Shown here piece by piece: positions 10,001 to 18,380 of a stretch of DNA of 36,632 bases. Location: assembly GCF_000186865.1 (NCBI RefSeq), contig NW_008705563.1, forward strand, positions 512,427 through 549,058, given 5' to 3'. The position numbers and the translations under genes were made by a program. The notes under the pieces were generated by a model. The model was given only the letters and a program-made list of their open reading frames with translations, did no database searches and was not told where the DNA came from. Each line of letters begins with the position of its first letter. The stretch's first letter is position 1. This stretch comes from Aureococcus anophagefferens. Its lineage: Eukaryota; Sar; Pelagophyceae; Pelagomonadales; Pelagomonadaceae.

Positions 10001-13000
10001 GGAGCTCGTCCCGCAGCGCCGACACGGTCGCGAGCACCCAGCCGACGCTCTCGCGGTCGTCGTCGCCGTCGTCGTCGCCCGTCTCGCCGCAGAAGGGCAT
10101 GAGCGCCGCGTGCGCCTTCGTCTTCAGGCGCCGGCCGAGCGTCTTCCGCCGCGCGTCCCGCAAGCTCCGCCGGTGCTCCTCGCGGGGCTCGCCGAAGACG
10201 TCGAGCACGCTGCTCAAAAAGTAGCGCGTCCAGCCGGCGTTGACGGCCGCCTCCGCCGTCGCGGGGTGCAGCGCGGACAGCGCGACGTGGCTCAGGCGCA
10301 GGAGCTCGAAGACGAGCGCGGACTGCTGCGGCAGCGCGCCGTCCGCGCTGTAGAGCCGCGCGCGCGCCTTGACGCGCGCCGTCTCGTCGCGGTGGTGCGG
10401 CGCGACGCCCGCCGCGAGGCCGCCCGGCGCGTACTCGTCCGCGTCCTTCGCGGCGGCCGCGGGCGCCGCCCGGGCGGACCCGAAGCCGAAGCCGCGCGGC
10501 TTCCGCGCGCCGCCGCGCGTCGCCGCGAGGGGCCGCGCGCCGAGCACGGCCGTGAGCGCCTCGCGCGCCTGCACGGCGAGGAGCACGTTCGCGAGGTCGT
10601 CGTCGTCCGTGCAGGTGATCGCGTCGAGGCGCCGCCGCCACTTGTCCGCGTCGATCCACTTGGCGCCGGGCGGCCGGTTCTCGACGAGCGCCGCGGCGAC
10701 GAAGACGAGGCGGACGACGTGCGCGCCGAGGGGCGTCTGCACGCTCGACCGCCCCCAGTGGTCCCTCGTCGCCGCGCGCGCGGCGTGGAGCGCGGCGAAG
10801 GCGTGGGAGAGCGCGGCCCGCAGCGTCCGCTTGCCCGACAGCGACCCGCGCGCGTCCGCGCGCACGGCCTCGGCGATGAAGCGCGGCGCGGACAGCAGCT
10901 TGCCCCGCGCCGCGTTCATGAACGACGGCGCGCTGATGGCCACGGACAGCGCGATGGCCGTCGCGCCCGACGAGCCCGGGAGCAGCTCCCGCAGGAGGAT
11001 GGAGTACGCGCGCATGGACCGCGTGAACCGCTCCTTGCGCCGGAGCAGGTCGTGGTGCGCCTGCGACGCGCCGCCGCGGCCCCTCGCCCGCGGCGCGCCG
11101 CGGCGCTCCGGCCGCGCCGCGCCGGCGCCGCCGGCGCCGCCGTCGAGCTTCAGCGTCGGCGCGGCGAGGGCGAAGAGGCAGGGCGCGACGTCGCGGTTCG
11201 CGGCCAAAGCGACGCGCGCGCGCCGCGACGCCAAGACGAGCGCGACGTCGCCGAGGAAGCGCCGCGCGAGGAAGGACCGGAGGTGGGGCACGAGGCGCAG
11301 GAGGAGCGCGAGGGGCGACGCCGCGCGGGGCACGACGCCCGCGCGCCAGATGTCGTCCGGGTCCAGCCGCGTCGGCGCGGTCGCGACCATCGCGCGGTCC
11401 GCGGCGCGGCGCCGGCCCGCGGCGGCGGCCGCGCGCCGCGCGACGCGCGCCGCGCGGAGCCGCCGCGCGTTGACGGGTTCCCGGTCCGCCTCCCGCGCCA
11501 GGTCCGCGCCGCCGGGCGCGTCGAGGGGCCGCCGCCGCACGCGGTCCGCGGACTCGTCCTCGAAGTAGTCGTCGACGACGACGTCCGCGTCCGAGTCGCT
11601 GCCGTCGTCGTCGTCGTCGGGGTCGAAGTCCGTGAACGTCGAGCTCTCGACGACGCCCGGCCGCGGCGCCGTCCGCGGCGCCTCGAGGTCCTCCCAGATC
11701 GACTCGCCGACGGCCTCGAACTCCGAGGTTCCCCAGATGTCGCCGAGCGCGCGCGACCGCGGCGCACCGTCGCCGCCGCCCTCCGGCGCCGGCGGCGCCG
11801 CGGCCGCCGCCCCGTCGAGGGGCAGCCGCGTCATCTCGAGCAGGGCCGCGTAGGTCGGCACGCCGATGTGGTCGCAGCGGCGGAATAAGGCGTCCTGGAG
11901 CACGGGCAGGAGCGCGTCGAAGCGCTCCGCGCCGCCGCCGGCACCCGCGCCCGGGTCCCGCACGGCGAGCGACGCCGTCACGAGCCGCACGCCGACGGCG
12001 CGCAGCGGCTCCTGGTAGCGCGCGACGAGCGCCGCGACGCAGAAGGCCTCGAACGACGTCGCGGCCTCGGGCTCGCCGTCCGCGCCGTCGGCCTCGACGG
12101 CGTCGCCGCCCGTCTCCGCCGTGCTCAGCGCCCGCGACGCCGCGTGGAGCATGGACGGGATGCCCCGCGGCCGCCGGCGCCGCTTCAGGAGCCGGAGCAC
12201 GAGGTGCGCGGCGTCGTGCGCGAGCGCCGCGTCGCGGTCGCAGCCCCGCGACAGCGCGTCGTAGGGCAGCCGCTCGTCGTCGCCGGGCACCTTGGGCGCC
12301 ACGGGGAAGGTGACGCCCCGCGCGAGGCAGACGTCGTCGTGCTTCTTGCCCAGGGCGAGCGCGCCGAGCACCGCGGCCGCGTCGTAGACGTCCGCGCCGC
12401 GCGCCTCCACGAGGCACGCGACGCAGGCCAGGAGCCCGCGCCGCAGGCGCGTGCGCCGCGCCTGGCGCGCCGCGTCGAGCAGCTTCGACACGCCGACGAG
12501 CGCGTTGACGCTCGCGGGCCGCTCGCGCGTCGCCGCGACCATCGCGTCGACCGAGGCGTCGCGGAGCCGCCGCGGCGCGTGCGCGCGGAGGCGCCCGACG
12601 AAGAGGGCCGTGTGGAACTGGAGCCGCGCGAAGATCTGGGCCTCGAGGGGCGCGCAGGCCGCCGCGGCGCCGCGGAGCGCGAGCACGGCGCCGACGACGC
12701 GCGCGGCGTCGCCGTCGGCCTCCGCGACGGCGCCGTCGGCGCAGCGCGCGAGCGCGCGCTCGACGAAGCGCAGGCCGCCGAGCCGCAACAATTCCGCCGC
12801 GTGGAGCGCGGACCCGCGGATCGCCGCCGCGAGCGTCGTCAGGAGGAGCGCGACGAGCGACTCGCCGCGCGCCGGTGCCGCGGCGCCGTCGCCGCCGTCG
12901 CCGCCNNNNNNNNNNNNNNNNNNNNNNNNNNNNNNNNNNNNNNNNNNNNNNNNNNNNNNNNNNNNNNNNNNNNNNNNNNNNNNNNNNNNNNNNNNNNNNN

Positions 13001-14670
13001 NNNNNNNNNNNNNNNNNNNNNNNNNNNNNNNNNNNNNNNNNNNNNNNNNNNNNNNNNNNNNNNNNNNNNNNNNNNNNNNNNNNNNNNNNNNNNNNNNNNN
13101 NNNNNNNNNNNNNNNNNNNNNNNNNNNNNNNNNNNNNNNNNNNNNNNNNNNNNNNNNNNNNNNNNNNNNNNNNNNNNNNNNNNNNNNNNNNNNNNNNNNN
13201 NNNNNNNNNNNNNNNNNNNNNNNNNNNNNNNNNNNNNNNNNNNNNNNNNNNNNNNNNNNNNNNNNNNNNNNNNNNNNNNNNNNNNNNNNNNNNNNNNNNN
13301 NNNNNNNNNGGCGCCTTGGGCGCGCCGTAGTAGCCGTAGCCGAAGCCGTCGCGCGCGGCCGCCGGCTCGTAGCCCGGGCTCGAGATCGCCGTCGGGAAGA
13401 GGAAGCTGCACCGCGACAGGATCTCCTCGCCGTCGATCCAGGCGCTGAGCTCGTCGCGGCCGAAGAGGGACAGGCGCGTGCGCCCGCGGCCCTCGACGTA
13501 GAAGTGGTGCCACTCGCCGTAGCAGAACGCGGTGCGCCGCAGGGGCACGGCCGTCTTCTGGGACACGCGGCCCTGGCTCAGGCCGTGGGGGCTGTGGGCC
13601 GCCTCGACGACGAAGCTCACGTCGTCGACGTCGTCGCCCTCGCGCGACAGCGACACGACGACGCCGAGGTCCTCGCGCGTCGCCTGGGCCGCGGCGGGGC
13701 GCTTCAAAGCGGGCGTTCCGCGCGAGCTTCCACGGAAAAAGCGTCCACGCTTCGGGAGGGACGATCGCTCGTCCAAAAGTCAAGCCGAAACGAGCGGAAA
13801 ACGACCGAGATCGGAGCCTTTGGAAATGCCGCGCCCTCGTCCCGCCCCGGTCGTCGCGAGCCGCGCGAGCTCCACGCGCGCGCCCTTGGCCGGCGGCGAC
13901 GCCACGCGCGCCCACAGACTCAGGCCGTACTCCTTGTTCGGCGGCTGGAGGGGCCAGGGCAGCGTCGGCACCTCCACCGCGCCGCCGGGACGCACGTCGA
14001 AGTACGCGCCGCGGCACGGGCCTGGGCGGGAAAAGAGAGATGCAACGTCGCTTCAACGTGAGTGTTCCGCGCGCGCGCGTTCCGGAAAAAGCATCCATGC
14101 TTCGAGAGCGCTCCGAGAGATGATCACCCGTCCAAAGATCAGCCGAAACGAGTGGAAAACGGCCGAGAGAGGAGCCTTTGAAGTTGGGAATGTCGCGCTC
14201 TTTTCCGGCCCCGGCACCGGGCCGCGGCGCCGCCGCCGCGCGACGCAGCCCGCGAACGCGCGCCGCGCCGCGCGGATGGCCTCCCGCGCCGCCGGGAGCC
14301 GCGGGCCCGGCGCCGGCGTCGCCAGCTCGAGCAGGCGCCGCAGCTCGCGCGGCGTGCAGCCCGCGGTCGCCATGAGCGCGCCCGCGACGCGGAGCAGGCC
14401 GCTGCCCAAACTCCAGCCGTCCGCGTCGTCGTCGGCGTCGCGGGACCGCGCCGCCGCGGCCACGAGGTGCTCCACGGGCGACTGGCCGCCGAGCGCGGAC
14501 CGCGCCGTGCACCGGAAGCGCACGGCGAGGAACGGCGCGCCGCTGAGGCGCCGCGCCGCCGCGCCGAGCGCCGCGCGCTGCGACGCCTTCGGGAGAGCCT
14601 GGACGCCCGGCGGCGCCGCGAAGAGCAGCTCCACGAGCGCCCGCTCCCACGCCTCCCACGGCGAGCTCAT
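4015..14670 (-). CDS. Giant BEACH-WD40 protein (neurobeachin/LRBA-like), six exons read, contains an N gap
   Basis: Exons read on the minus strand: 14670-14223, 14021-13858, 13683-9591 (with the 404-N gap), 9388-6029, 5970-5461 and 5259-4015, about 3,270 residues if the gap is coding. Order: helical N-terminus; concanavalin-A-like segment (YGLSLWARV, CYGEWHHFYVEG) before the gap; a long alpha-solenoid-like region; acidic linkers; PH-BEACH (about 8135-7790); BEACH (about 7740-6620, with NFEYVMALNTIAGRSYNDL, FMYGSHYSS, LELQGGHFDCPDR, VKELVPEFFY, HNVFHPLTYEG); and C-terminal WD40 repeats (VVVSGHADGTATVW). This is the neurobeachin/LRBA/LYST layout; those proteins act in vesicle and lysosome-related trafficking as cytosolic scaffolds. 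Start chosen at ATG 14670, the first ATG in this frame. Introns at 14022-14222, 13684-13857, 9389-9590 and 5260-5460 are introners. The BEACH domain carries an Asp-rich insertion of about 88 residues. Exon 3 may hide introns in the gap. Confidence 0.88.
5260..5452 (+). mobile_element. Introner element copy 1 (intron in the BEACH gene WD40 region)
   Basis: A 193-bp element with terminal inverted repeats: CTGGGCGGGAAAAG at the left and the reverse complement of CGGGGCGGGAAACG at the right. It is flanked by 8-bp direct repeats, GCAACGAC (5252-5259) and GCGACGAC (5453-5460), 7 of 8 identical. Read on the minus strand, the intron 5260-5460 starts with GT from the flanking duplicate and ends with the AG of the element tip. 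Joining the exons gives RHCGAT then VVAAAECG in frame (phase 0). The family core (TCGGCTGATTTTGGGACGAG) lies on the plus strand. It is short and non-coding, so non-autonomous. Confidence 0.88.
5971..6028 (-). other. 58-nt GC-AG intron with a 14-C pyrimidine tract
   Basis: The BEACH frame changes here. Upstream it reads KNRVVCVHADLT and downstream VAAFYFKPAPDGYGRP, which joins well as the region leading into the WD40 domain. The cleanest junction has a GC donor (GCGCGCGC) at 6028 and ...CCCCGCAG at 5971. The C14 run (G14 at 5975-5988 on plus) acts as the pyrimidine tract. There is no inverted repeat or flanking duplication, so it is not an introner. An alternative is a homopolymer sequencing error causing a frameshift, or a nearby GT donor (for example at the GTCCACGCGG site) that would drop a few residues. 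Confidence 0.55.
9389..9582 (+). mobile_element. Introner element copy 2 (intron in the BEACH gene)
   Basis: A 194-bp element between exact 8-bp repeats GGCGACGC at 9381-9388 and 9583-9590. The ends are inverted: CTGCGCCGGAAACGAC at the left against the complement of CCCGGGCGGGAAACAAAC at the right. The minus-strand intron 9389-9590 is GC-AG; the GC donor is the start of the duplicate GCGTCGCC. Splicing gives LWFAMT joined to ASPESDSD in frame. Its interior matches copies 6 and 7 (TCGAAGTCGATTCG, then the family core), although its ends are of the GGGCGGGAAA type seen in copies 1 and 4. Confidence 0.9.
12906..13309. other. Assembly gap (404 N) inside the BEACH gene
   Basis: A run of 404 N. 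The minus-strand frame before the gap ends ...GYGYYGAPKA, just after a concanavalin-like segment, and the frame after it resumes with ESLVALLLTTLAAAIRGSALH. The N length does not keep the frame, so either the gap size is an estimate or an intron lies within it. A GC-rich GCC repeat at the left edge (12885-12905) may have caused the break. Confidence 0.97.
13684..13849 (-). mobile_element. Introner element copy 3 (intron in the BEACH gene, opposite orientation)
   Basis: The shortest copy, 166 bp. The flanks are CGCGTCGC (13676-13683) and GTCGTCGC (13850-13857); the latter is the complement of GCGACGAC, 6 of 8 identical. The minus-strand intron 13684-13857 is GC-AG and phase 0, joining VELARL to ATREDLGVVV. 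The interior (AAAAAGCGTCCACGCTTCG, CCGAAACGAGCGGAAAACG) is the reverse complement of the arrangement in copy 1. The left inverted repeat is decayed relative to copies 1 and 4. Confidence 0.82.
14022..14213 (-). mobile_element. Introner element copy 4 (intron in the BEACH gene, opposite orientation)
   Basis: A 192-bp element with ends CTGGGCGGGAAAAGAG and the complement of CGGGGCCGGAAAAGAG. The right-hand host copy (minus strand) is GCCCGTGC (14014-14021); the donor-side copy is GCCCGGTGC (14214-14222), one base longer. The minus-strand intron 14022-14222 is GC-AG, phase 1, joining ARRRRRG to PCRGAYFDVRPGG. The interior is a close reverse complement of copy 1, so the same element splices in both orientations in one gene. 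The exon between this copy and copy 3 is only 164 nt. Confidence 0.86.
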
Positions 14671-14679
14671 GGTTTTTTG

Positions 14680-14685
14680 TATATA
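14680..14685 (+). promoter_or_regulatory. TATATA element between divergent genes
   Basis: TATATA follows a T-run (GGTTTTTTGTATATAGACAG, 14671-14690) and lies between the BEACH gene start (ATG at 14670, minus) and the putative plastid gene (ATG at 14795, plus). It is too close to the BEACH ATG to serve that side, but about 110 bp upstream of the other ATG, so a TATA box for the plus-strand gene is plausible. This rests on motif and spacing only. Confidence 0.35.
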
Positions 14686-14794
14686 GACAGGGGCTGCGAG
14701 CCTGTCATCACCATCGTCCGTCGACTGAGAGGTCGTACGACTGCAACATTGCACCGCAACACCGGCCCATCGCGCTCGGCTGCGATTTCAAGCA

Positions 14795-15463
14795 ATGGGC
14801 GCCCGGATCTGCGCGGCGGCCCTGCTGCTGCTCGCGCCGCTCCATGCCTTCCGGTCCGTCGCCGCGCCGCGCCTGGCGCCGCTCCGCACGGCGCTCTCCG
14901 CGGCGCCGCGCCTGGCGCCGCTCCGCGCGGCGCTCTTCGCCGCGGCCGACGCGCCGACCCTGAACCAGCAGATCAACGAGCTGGGCCTGTCGCTCAAGGC
15001 CAAGGGCGTCCAGCAGCGGGACAAGTTCGTCGCGGCGGGTGCGCTCCCGGCCAAGGCGAAGCACCTCGTCGGCGCGGGCCTCCTCTTCGGCGTCTTCGTC
15101 TGCTACCGCGTCTACCGCGGCTTCTTCGTCCTGCTGCCCGCGGTCTTCGACGAAGTCCGAAACAAAGTAAAAACGGAGATGCTGAAGAAGTACGGCGCCG
15201 ACGCGGACCTGGACCCGAAGACGGGCGCGCTGCGACGAAAGACGGCCGCGCTCGTCAACGCGGCGTCGTGCTTCTTCACGGTCATCCTCCTCGCGCGCAC
15301 GCTCTGCGACAGCCTCGCGCTCGGCCTGTCGCGGCTCGGCTCGGGCACGCTCAAGCGCGAGGCCAAGGAGGAGGAGCTCGACCTGCCGCCGCTGCCGTCG
15401 GACATCCCGGACGTCGCGCTGCCGGACACGGACGAGCTCCCGCCCGCGTCCTGCTGCGACTAG
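14795..15463 (+). CDS. Putative plastid-targeted small membrane protein, unknown function
   Basis: A 222-residue protein starting MGARICAAALLLLAPLHAFRS: a hydrophobic signal peptide ending in an AF context followed by a basic, Ser/Ala/Pro-rich stretch. This is the bipartite plastid presequence pattern (ASAFAP type) of algae with secondary red plastids. The presequence includes a 14-residue tandem duplication (APRLAPLRTALSA / APRLAPLRAALFA). The mature part has two likely membrane segments, HLVGAGLLFGVFVCYRVYRG (about residues 89-112) and a second near VNAASCFFTVILLARTLC (about 150-170), with a charged loop between, and an acidic Pro-rich tail ending in SCCD. I do not recognise the family. Its stop lies 21 bp from that of the convergent K+ channel gene. 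It is divergent from the BEACH gene. Confidence 0.8.
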   Translation: MGARICAAALLLLAPLHAFRSVAAPRLAPLRTALSAAPRLAPLRAALFAAADAPTLNQQINELGLSLKAKGVQQRDKFVAAGALPAKAKHLVGAGLLFGVFVCYRVYRGFFVLLPAVFDEVRNKVKTEMLKKYGADADLDPKTGALRRKTAALVNAASCFFTVILLARTLCDSLALGLSRLGSGTLKREAKEEELDLPPLPSDIPDVALPDTDELPPASCCD

Positions 15464-15484
15464 GGCGCGTCGTAGAAACGGGCG

Positions 15485-16906
15485 CTAGTGCGAGCACGGC
15501 GGCGGCGGCGGCGCGCCGTCGGCCGCGGCGACGAGCTCGTGGAACGCGGCGTAGTCGATGCGGCACCGGCCCCGGTCGTCCCTCGACACGCAGGGCCGGA
15601 AGTCGCAGTCCCAGACGACGTCCCGCCGGTCCTCGCCGTCGCGCGCGCGGTAGCAGTAGGAGTGGGTCGCCTGGACCGTGTTCGACGTGATGGGGTCGAC
15701 GCCCTCGACGACGACGACGATCTCGTGGCCGCTCGCCTCCATGAACGCGTCGACGGCGGCCGCGTCCGGTTTCGTCGCGCGCGCGGGCGCGGCGGCGGCC
15801 GGGTGCGACGTCGCGACGTGGCGCGCGAGGCAGCCGGCGTCCTCGTAGGTCTCGCCGCACACGTCGCAGCGGAACGCGGAGCGGCCGCCGGCGTCGGCGT
15901 CCGACGCGCGCTGCAGCGGCCGGGGGAACGCGTACGTCGCCATCGGGTCGTCGCCTCCGGCTTCGCCGCCGGCGTCCGACGTCCCGCCCCCGCGCGCCTC
16001 GACGCGCGGCGCCGGCGGCACGAGCGGCGACCACGCGTCGAGGCGGTGGACGACGACGGACGGCAGCGCGAGGAAGAGCCAGCCGCCGAGCTCGTCGTCG
16101 GGCTTGTCGAGGCGCATGGCGCACTGCTGGAAGGGCGCCGCGCGGCCGCGCGCGTCCGTCTCGTCGCGCACCGCGTAGCAGCGCACGTGGCCCTCGATCA
16201 ATTGGTGGCTCCGCATCTCGACGACCTGGAACATGAAGTAGAGCTCGCCGCCGACGCGGCGGATGACCGCGCGGTCCGAGAAGAGGATCGTCGACGACCG
16301 GCCGACGCCGGAGGACAGCGACGTGTAGACGAGGCCCAGGCTCACGCAGTCCAGCAGGATGCCGATCAGCGACTGCGCGAAGATGAGGAACGACGACGCG
16401 CCGCAGTCGGCGAAGAACTGGTCGCGCGTGCCGTAGCCGATGGTCATCATCGTCTCCACGGAGAAGAGGAACGCCGCGTTGAAGTTCTCGATGCCGACGT
16501 CGCAGGCGTCGGACGCGGCCCACCAGAGCAGGCCGAACAGAACGGACACGGCGACGTAGGCGAGGAGCAGGAAGAAGAGGATGTACCAGACGTTCGAGTC
16601 GGCGATCGTGTGGTAGAGGTCCCGGTAGTAGAGGCCCCGCTCCCGGTGCGCGCGCTCGATGTGGAGGCGGCCGCTGCTCTGCCCGAAGGCCACGGAGCGC
16701 CCGAGCAGGCGGCCGCCGCCGCCGCCGCGGCCCGGCGGGCGGCAGCCGTAGCCGGCGATGGTGGGCCGCCGCCGCCGCGCGACATGCGCGCCGCGGCGGC
16801 CGCGGCCGCGGCGCGGCGCGCGCGAATCGCAGCGCTCCTCGACGACGAGCGCCTCGCCCTCCTCGATGGACACGAGCGGCTCCGAGAGGCTGCAAGGGGC
16901 AGCCAT
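15485..16906 (-). CDS. Inward-rectifier K+ channel (Kir) with an inserted C2H2 zinc finger
   Basis: A 473-residue protein from ATG 16906. A basic, Gly-rich N-terminus leads to an amphipathic slide helix (DLYHTIADSNVWYILFF), TM1, a pore loop with the K+ selectivity filter TMMTIGYGTRDQFF, and TM2 (FLIFAQSLIGILLDCVSLGLV). The Kir cytoplasmic domain follows, with GELYFMFQVVEMRSHQLIEG, LFLALPSVVVHRLDAWSPL, then EIVVVVEGVDPITSNTVQA and CRIDYAAFHELV. Between the SPL and EIVVVVEG blocks, where animal Kir channels have a short connection, there are about 80 extra residues containing a classical C2H2 finger (C-x2-C-x12-H-x4-H, FRCDVCGETYEDAGCLARHV, about 15803-15871). Kir channels are plasma-membrane tetramers passing K+. 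The finger could bind metal, protein or nucleic acid; that is unknown. The gene shares a 52-bp divergent promoter region with DPH1. Confidence 0.9.
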   Translation of the reverse strand: MAAPCSLSEPLVSIEEGEALVVEERCDSRAPRRGRGRRGAHVARRRRPTIAGYGCRPPGRGGGGGRLLGRSVAFGQSSGRLHIERAHRERGLYYRDLYHTIADSNVWYILFFLLLAYVAVSVLFGLLWWAASDACDVGIENFNAAFLFSVETMMTIGYGTRDQFFADCGASSFLIFAQSLIGILLDCVSLGLVYTSLSSGVGRSSTILFSDRAVIRRVGGELYFMFQVVEMRSHQLIEGHVRCYAVRDETDARGRAAPFQQCAMRLDKPDDELGGWLFLALPSVVVHRLDAWSPLVPPAPRVEARGGGTSDAGGEAGGDDPMATYAFPRPLQRASDADAGGRSAFRCDVCGETYEDAGCLARHVATSHPAAAAPARATKPDAAAVDAFMEASGHEIVVVVEGVDPITSNTVQATHSYCYRARDGEDRRDVVWDCDFRPCVSRDDRGRCRIDYAAFHELVAAADGAPPPPPCSH

Positions 16907-16958
16907 AAGCCTGTCTTCGGACGGCACCGTGCGGCGAACGTGAAGTCTGCGCTCGGCG
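16907..16958. promoter_or_regulatory. 52-bp shared divergent start region (Kir / DPH1)
   Basis: Only 52 bp separate the ATG of the K+ channel gene (minus) from that of DPH1 (plus). Both starts are the best available: a long unique N-terminus leads directly into the recognised domains. Both promoters and 5' UTRs must therefore overlap each other or the opposite coding region. No TATA box is visible. The alternative is an upstream non-coding exon for one gene. Confidence 0.45.
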
Positions 16959-18353
16959 ATGGCGGCTCCTGCTTCTTCTTCGGACGCCGGCCCGAGCCCC
17001 TGCTGCAAGGAGGAGACGCAGGCCGACGCCGCGCCGCCCTGCTGCAAGAGCAAGACGCCGGCCGACGCCGCGCCGCCGGACGGCGCGCCGGCCGGAGGCT
17101 GCGGCGCGCCGGCGTGCTGCAAGGAGGAGCCCGCGCCGAAGCCCCGCGCGGCCCGCGCGCGGCGGGCGCGCGGCCGGCGCACGATCCCGCCGGAGATCGC
17201 CGAGAACCCGCTCCTGCTCGCGGCGATCGCCAGGTCGCTGCCCGCGAACTACGGCTTCGAGGTCCCGAAGACGATCTGGCGCGCGACGGAGGCCAAGGCG
17301 ACGTGCATCGCGCTGCAGCTCCCCGAGGGCCTGCTCCTCTACGCGAACGCGCTCGCGGACATCGTCAAGGAGTTCTGCAAGGCGCGCGTCGTCGTCCTCG
17401 CGGACGTGACCTACGGCGCGTGTTGCGTCGACGACCTGACGGCGAAGGCTTTGGGGGCCGACTTCCTCGTGCACTACGGCCACTCGTGCCTCGTGCCCAT
17501 GACGGTCACGGGCCCGCTCAAGTCGCTCTATGTGTTCGTCGAGATCGGCTTCGACGTGGACCACCTCGTGGGCTGCGTCGAGGCCCAGTTCGGGACGCGG
17601 GCGATCACCGCGGGCGAGGCGGGCGAGTCGCGCGCGGCGGCGGCGAGGCTCGCGCTCGCGGGGACGATCCAGTTCGCGAGCGGCGTCGAGCGCGCGCGCG
17701 GCGCCCTCGAGAGCCGCGGGCTCTCGTCCCTGGTGCCGCAGCAGATGCCCCTGAGCGCGGGCGAGGTTCTGGGCTGCACGTCGCCCAAATTGACGGCGCG
17801 CGTCGACGCGATCGTCTTCGTCGCCGACGGCCGCTTCCACCTCGAGTCGATCATGATCCACAACCCCGACGTCCCCGCCTTCCGCTACGACCCCTACGGC
17901 AAGGTGCTGACGCGCGAGCGCTACGACGTGCCGCGCATGCGGCGGCTCCGGGAAGCCGCGGTCCGCGACGCGCGGGCCGCGACGCGCGTGGGCCTCGTGC
18001 TCGGCGCCCTGGGCCGCCAGGGGTCGCCGGACGTGCTCCGCCGCGTCAAGGCGCTGCTCGTCGCGCGGGGAATTTCTCATTTCTGCCTCGTGCTGTCGGA
18101 GATCACCGCGGACAAGCTCGCGATCTTCGACGCGCACGTCGACGCCTGGGTCCAGGTCGCGTGCCCGCGCCTGAGCATCGACTGGGGCCACGCCTTCTCG
18201 CGGCCGCTCCTCTCGTCCTACGAGGCCCACGTCGCCTTCGGCGCCGAGGCCTGGGTCGACGGCCACTACCCGATGGACTACTACGCGAAGAACGACAAGC
18301 CCTGGACGAACTACTTCCCCTCGTCGAAGAGCCTCGCGGGCGCCGTGAGCTAA
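16959..18353 (+). CDS. DPH1: Diphthamide synthase subunit DPH1 (2-(3-amino-3-carboxypropyl)histidine synthase)
   Basis: A 464-residue protein. Its family carries out the first step of diphthamide synthesis on translation elongation factor 2: DPH1-DPH2 uses a [4Fe-4S] cluster to cleave S-adenosylmethionine in a non-canonical radical reaction and transfers the aminocarboxypropyl group to histidine. Family signatures are clear: ADVTYGACCVDD, GADFLVHYGHSCLVP, GCTSP, FHLESIMIHNP, FRYDPYGKVLTRE and QVACPRLSIDWGHAFSRPLL, including the expected cluster cysteines in the ACC, GC and ACP motifs. The GACCVDD/CPRLSIDWG set fits DPH1 better than DPH2. Oddity: the N-terminal 55 residues hold three CCK motifs (PCCKEE, PCCKSK, ACCKEE) in Pro/Ala-rich repeats, absent from the usual family. 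No intron. It ends 27 bp from the stop of the convergent gene. Confidence 0.96.
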   Translation: MAAPASSSDAGPSPCCKEETQADAAPPCCKSKTPADAAPPDGAPAGGCGAPACCKEEPAPKPRAARARRARGRRTIPPEIAENPLLLAAIARSLPANYGFEVPKTIWRATEAKATCIALQLPEGLLLYANALADIVKEFCKARVVVLADVTYGACCVDDLTAKALGADFLVHYGHSCLVPMTVTGPLKSLYVFVEIGFDVDHLVGCVEAQFGTRAITAGEAGESRAAAARLALAGTIQFASGVERARGALESRGLSSLVPQQMPLSAGEVLGCTSPKLTARVDAIVFVADGRFHLESIMIHNPDVPAFRYDPYGKVLTRERYDVPRMRRLREAAVRDARAATRVGLVLGALGRQGSPDVLRRVKALLVARGISHFCLVLSEITADKLAIFDAHVDAWVQVACPRLSIDWGHAFSRPLLSSYEAHVAFGAEAWVDGHYPMDYYAKNDKPWTNYFPSSKSLAGAVS

Positions 18354-18380
18354 AATCACGCCGGTTGTCTTCTCTCGAGT

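Noticed and set aside
5715..12791. Very long open frames (over 1,000 residues) on both strands across 5.3-13.8 kb, e.g. plus-strand 6041-9475
   Set aside because: High GC leaves few stop codons. The products are Arg/Ala-rich with no domain sense, while the minus-strand BEACH frame has clear homology. They are shadows.
12885..13309. GCC trinucleotide run beside the N gap as a possible expanded repeat
   Set aside because: Only a few triplets are visible before the Ns; the content of the gap cannot be judged.
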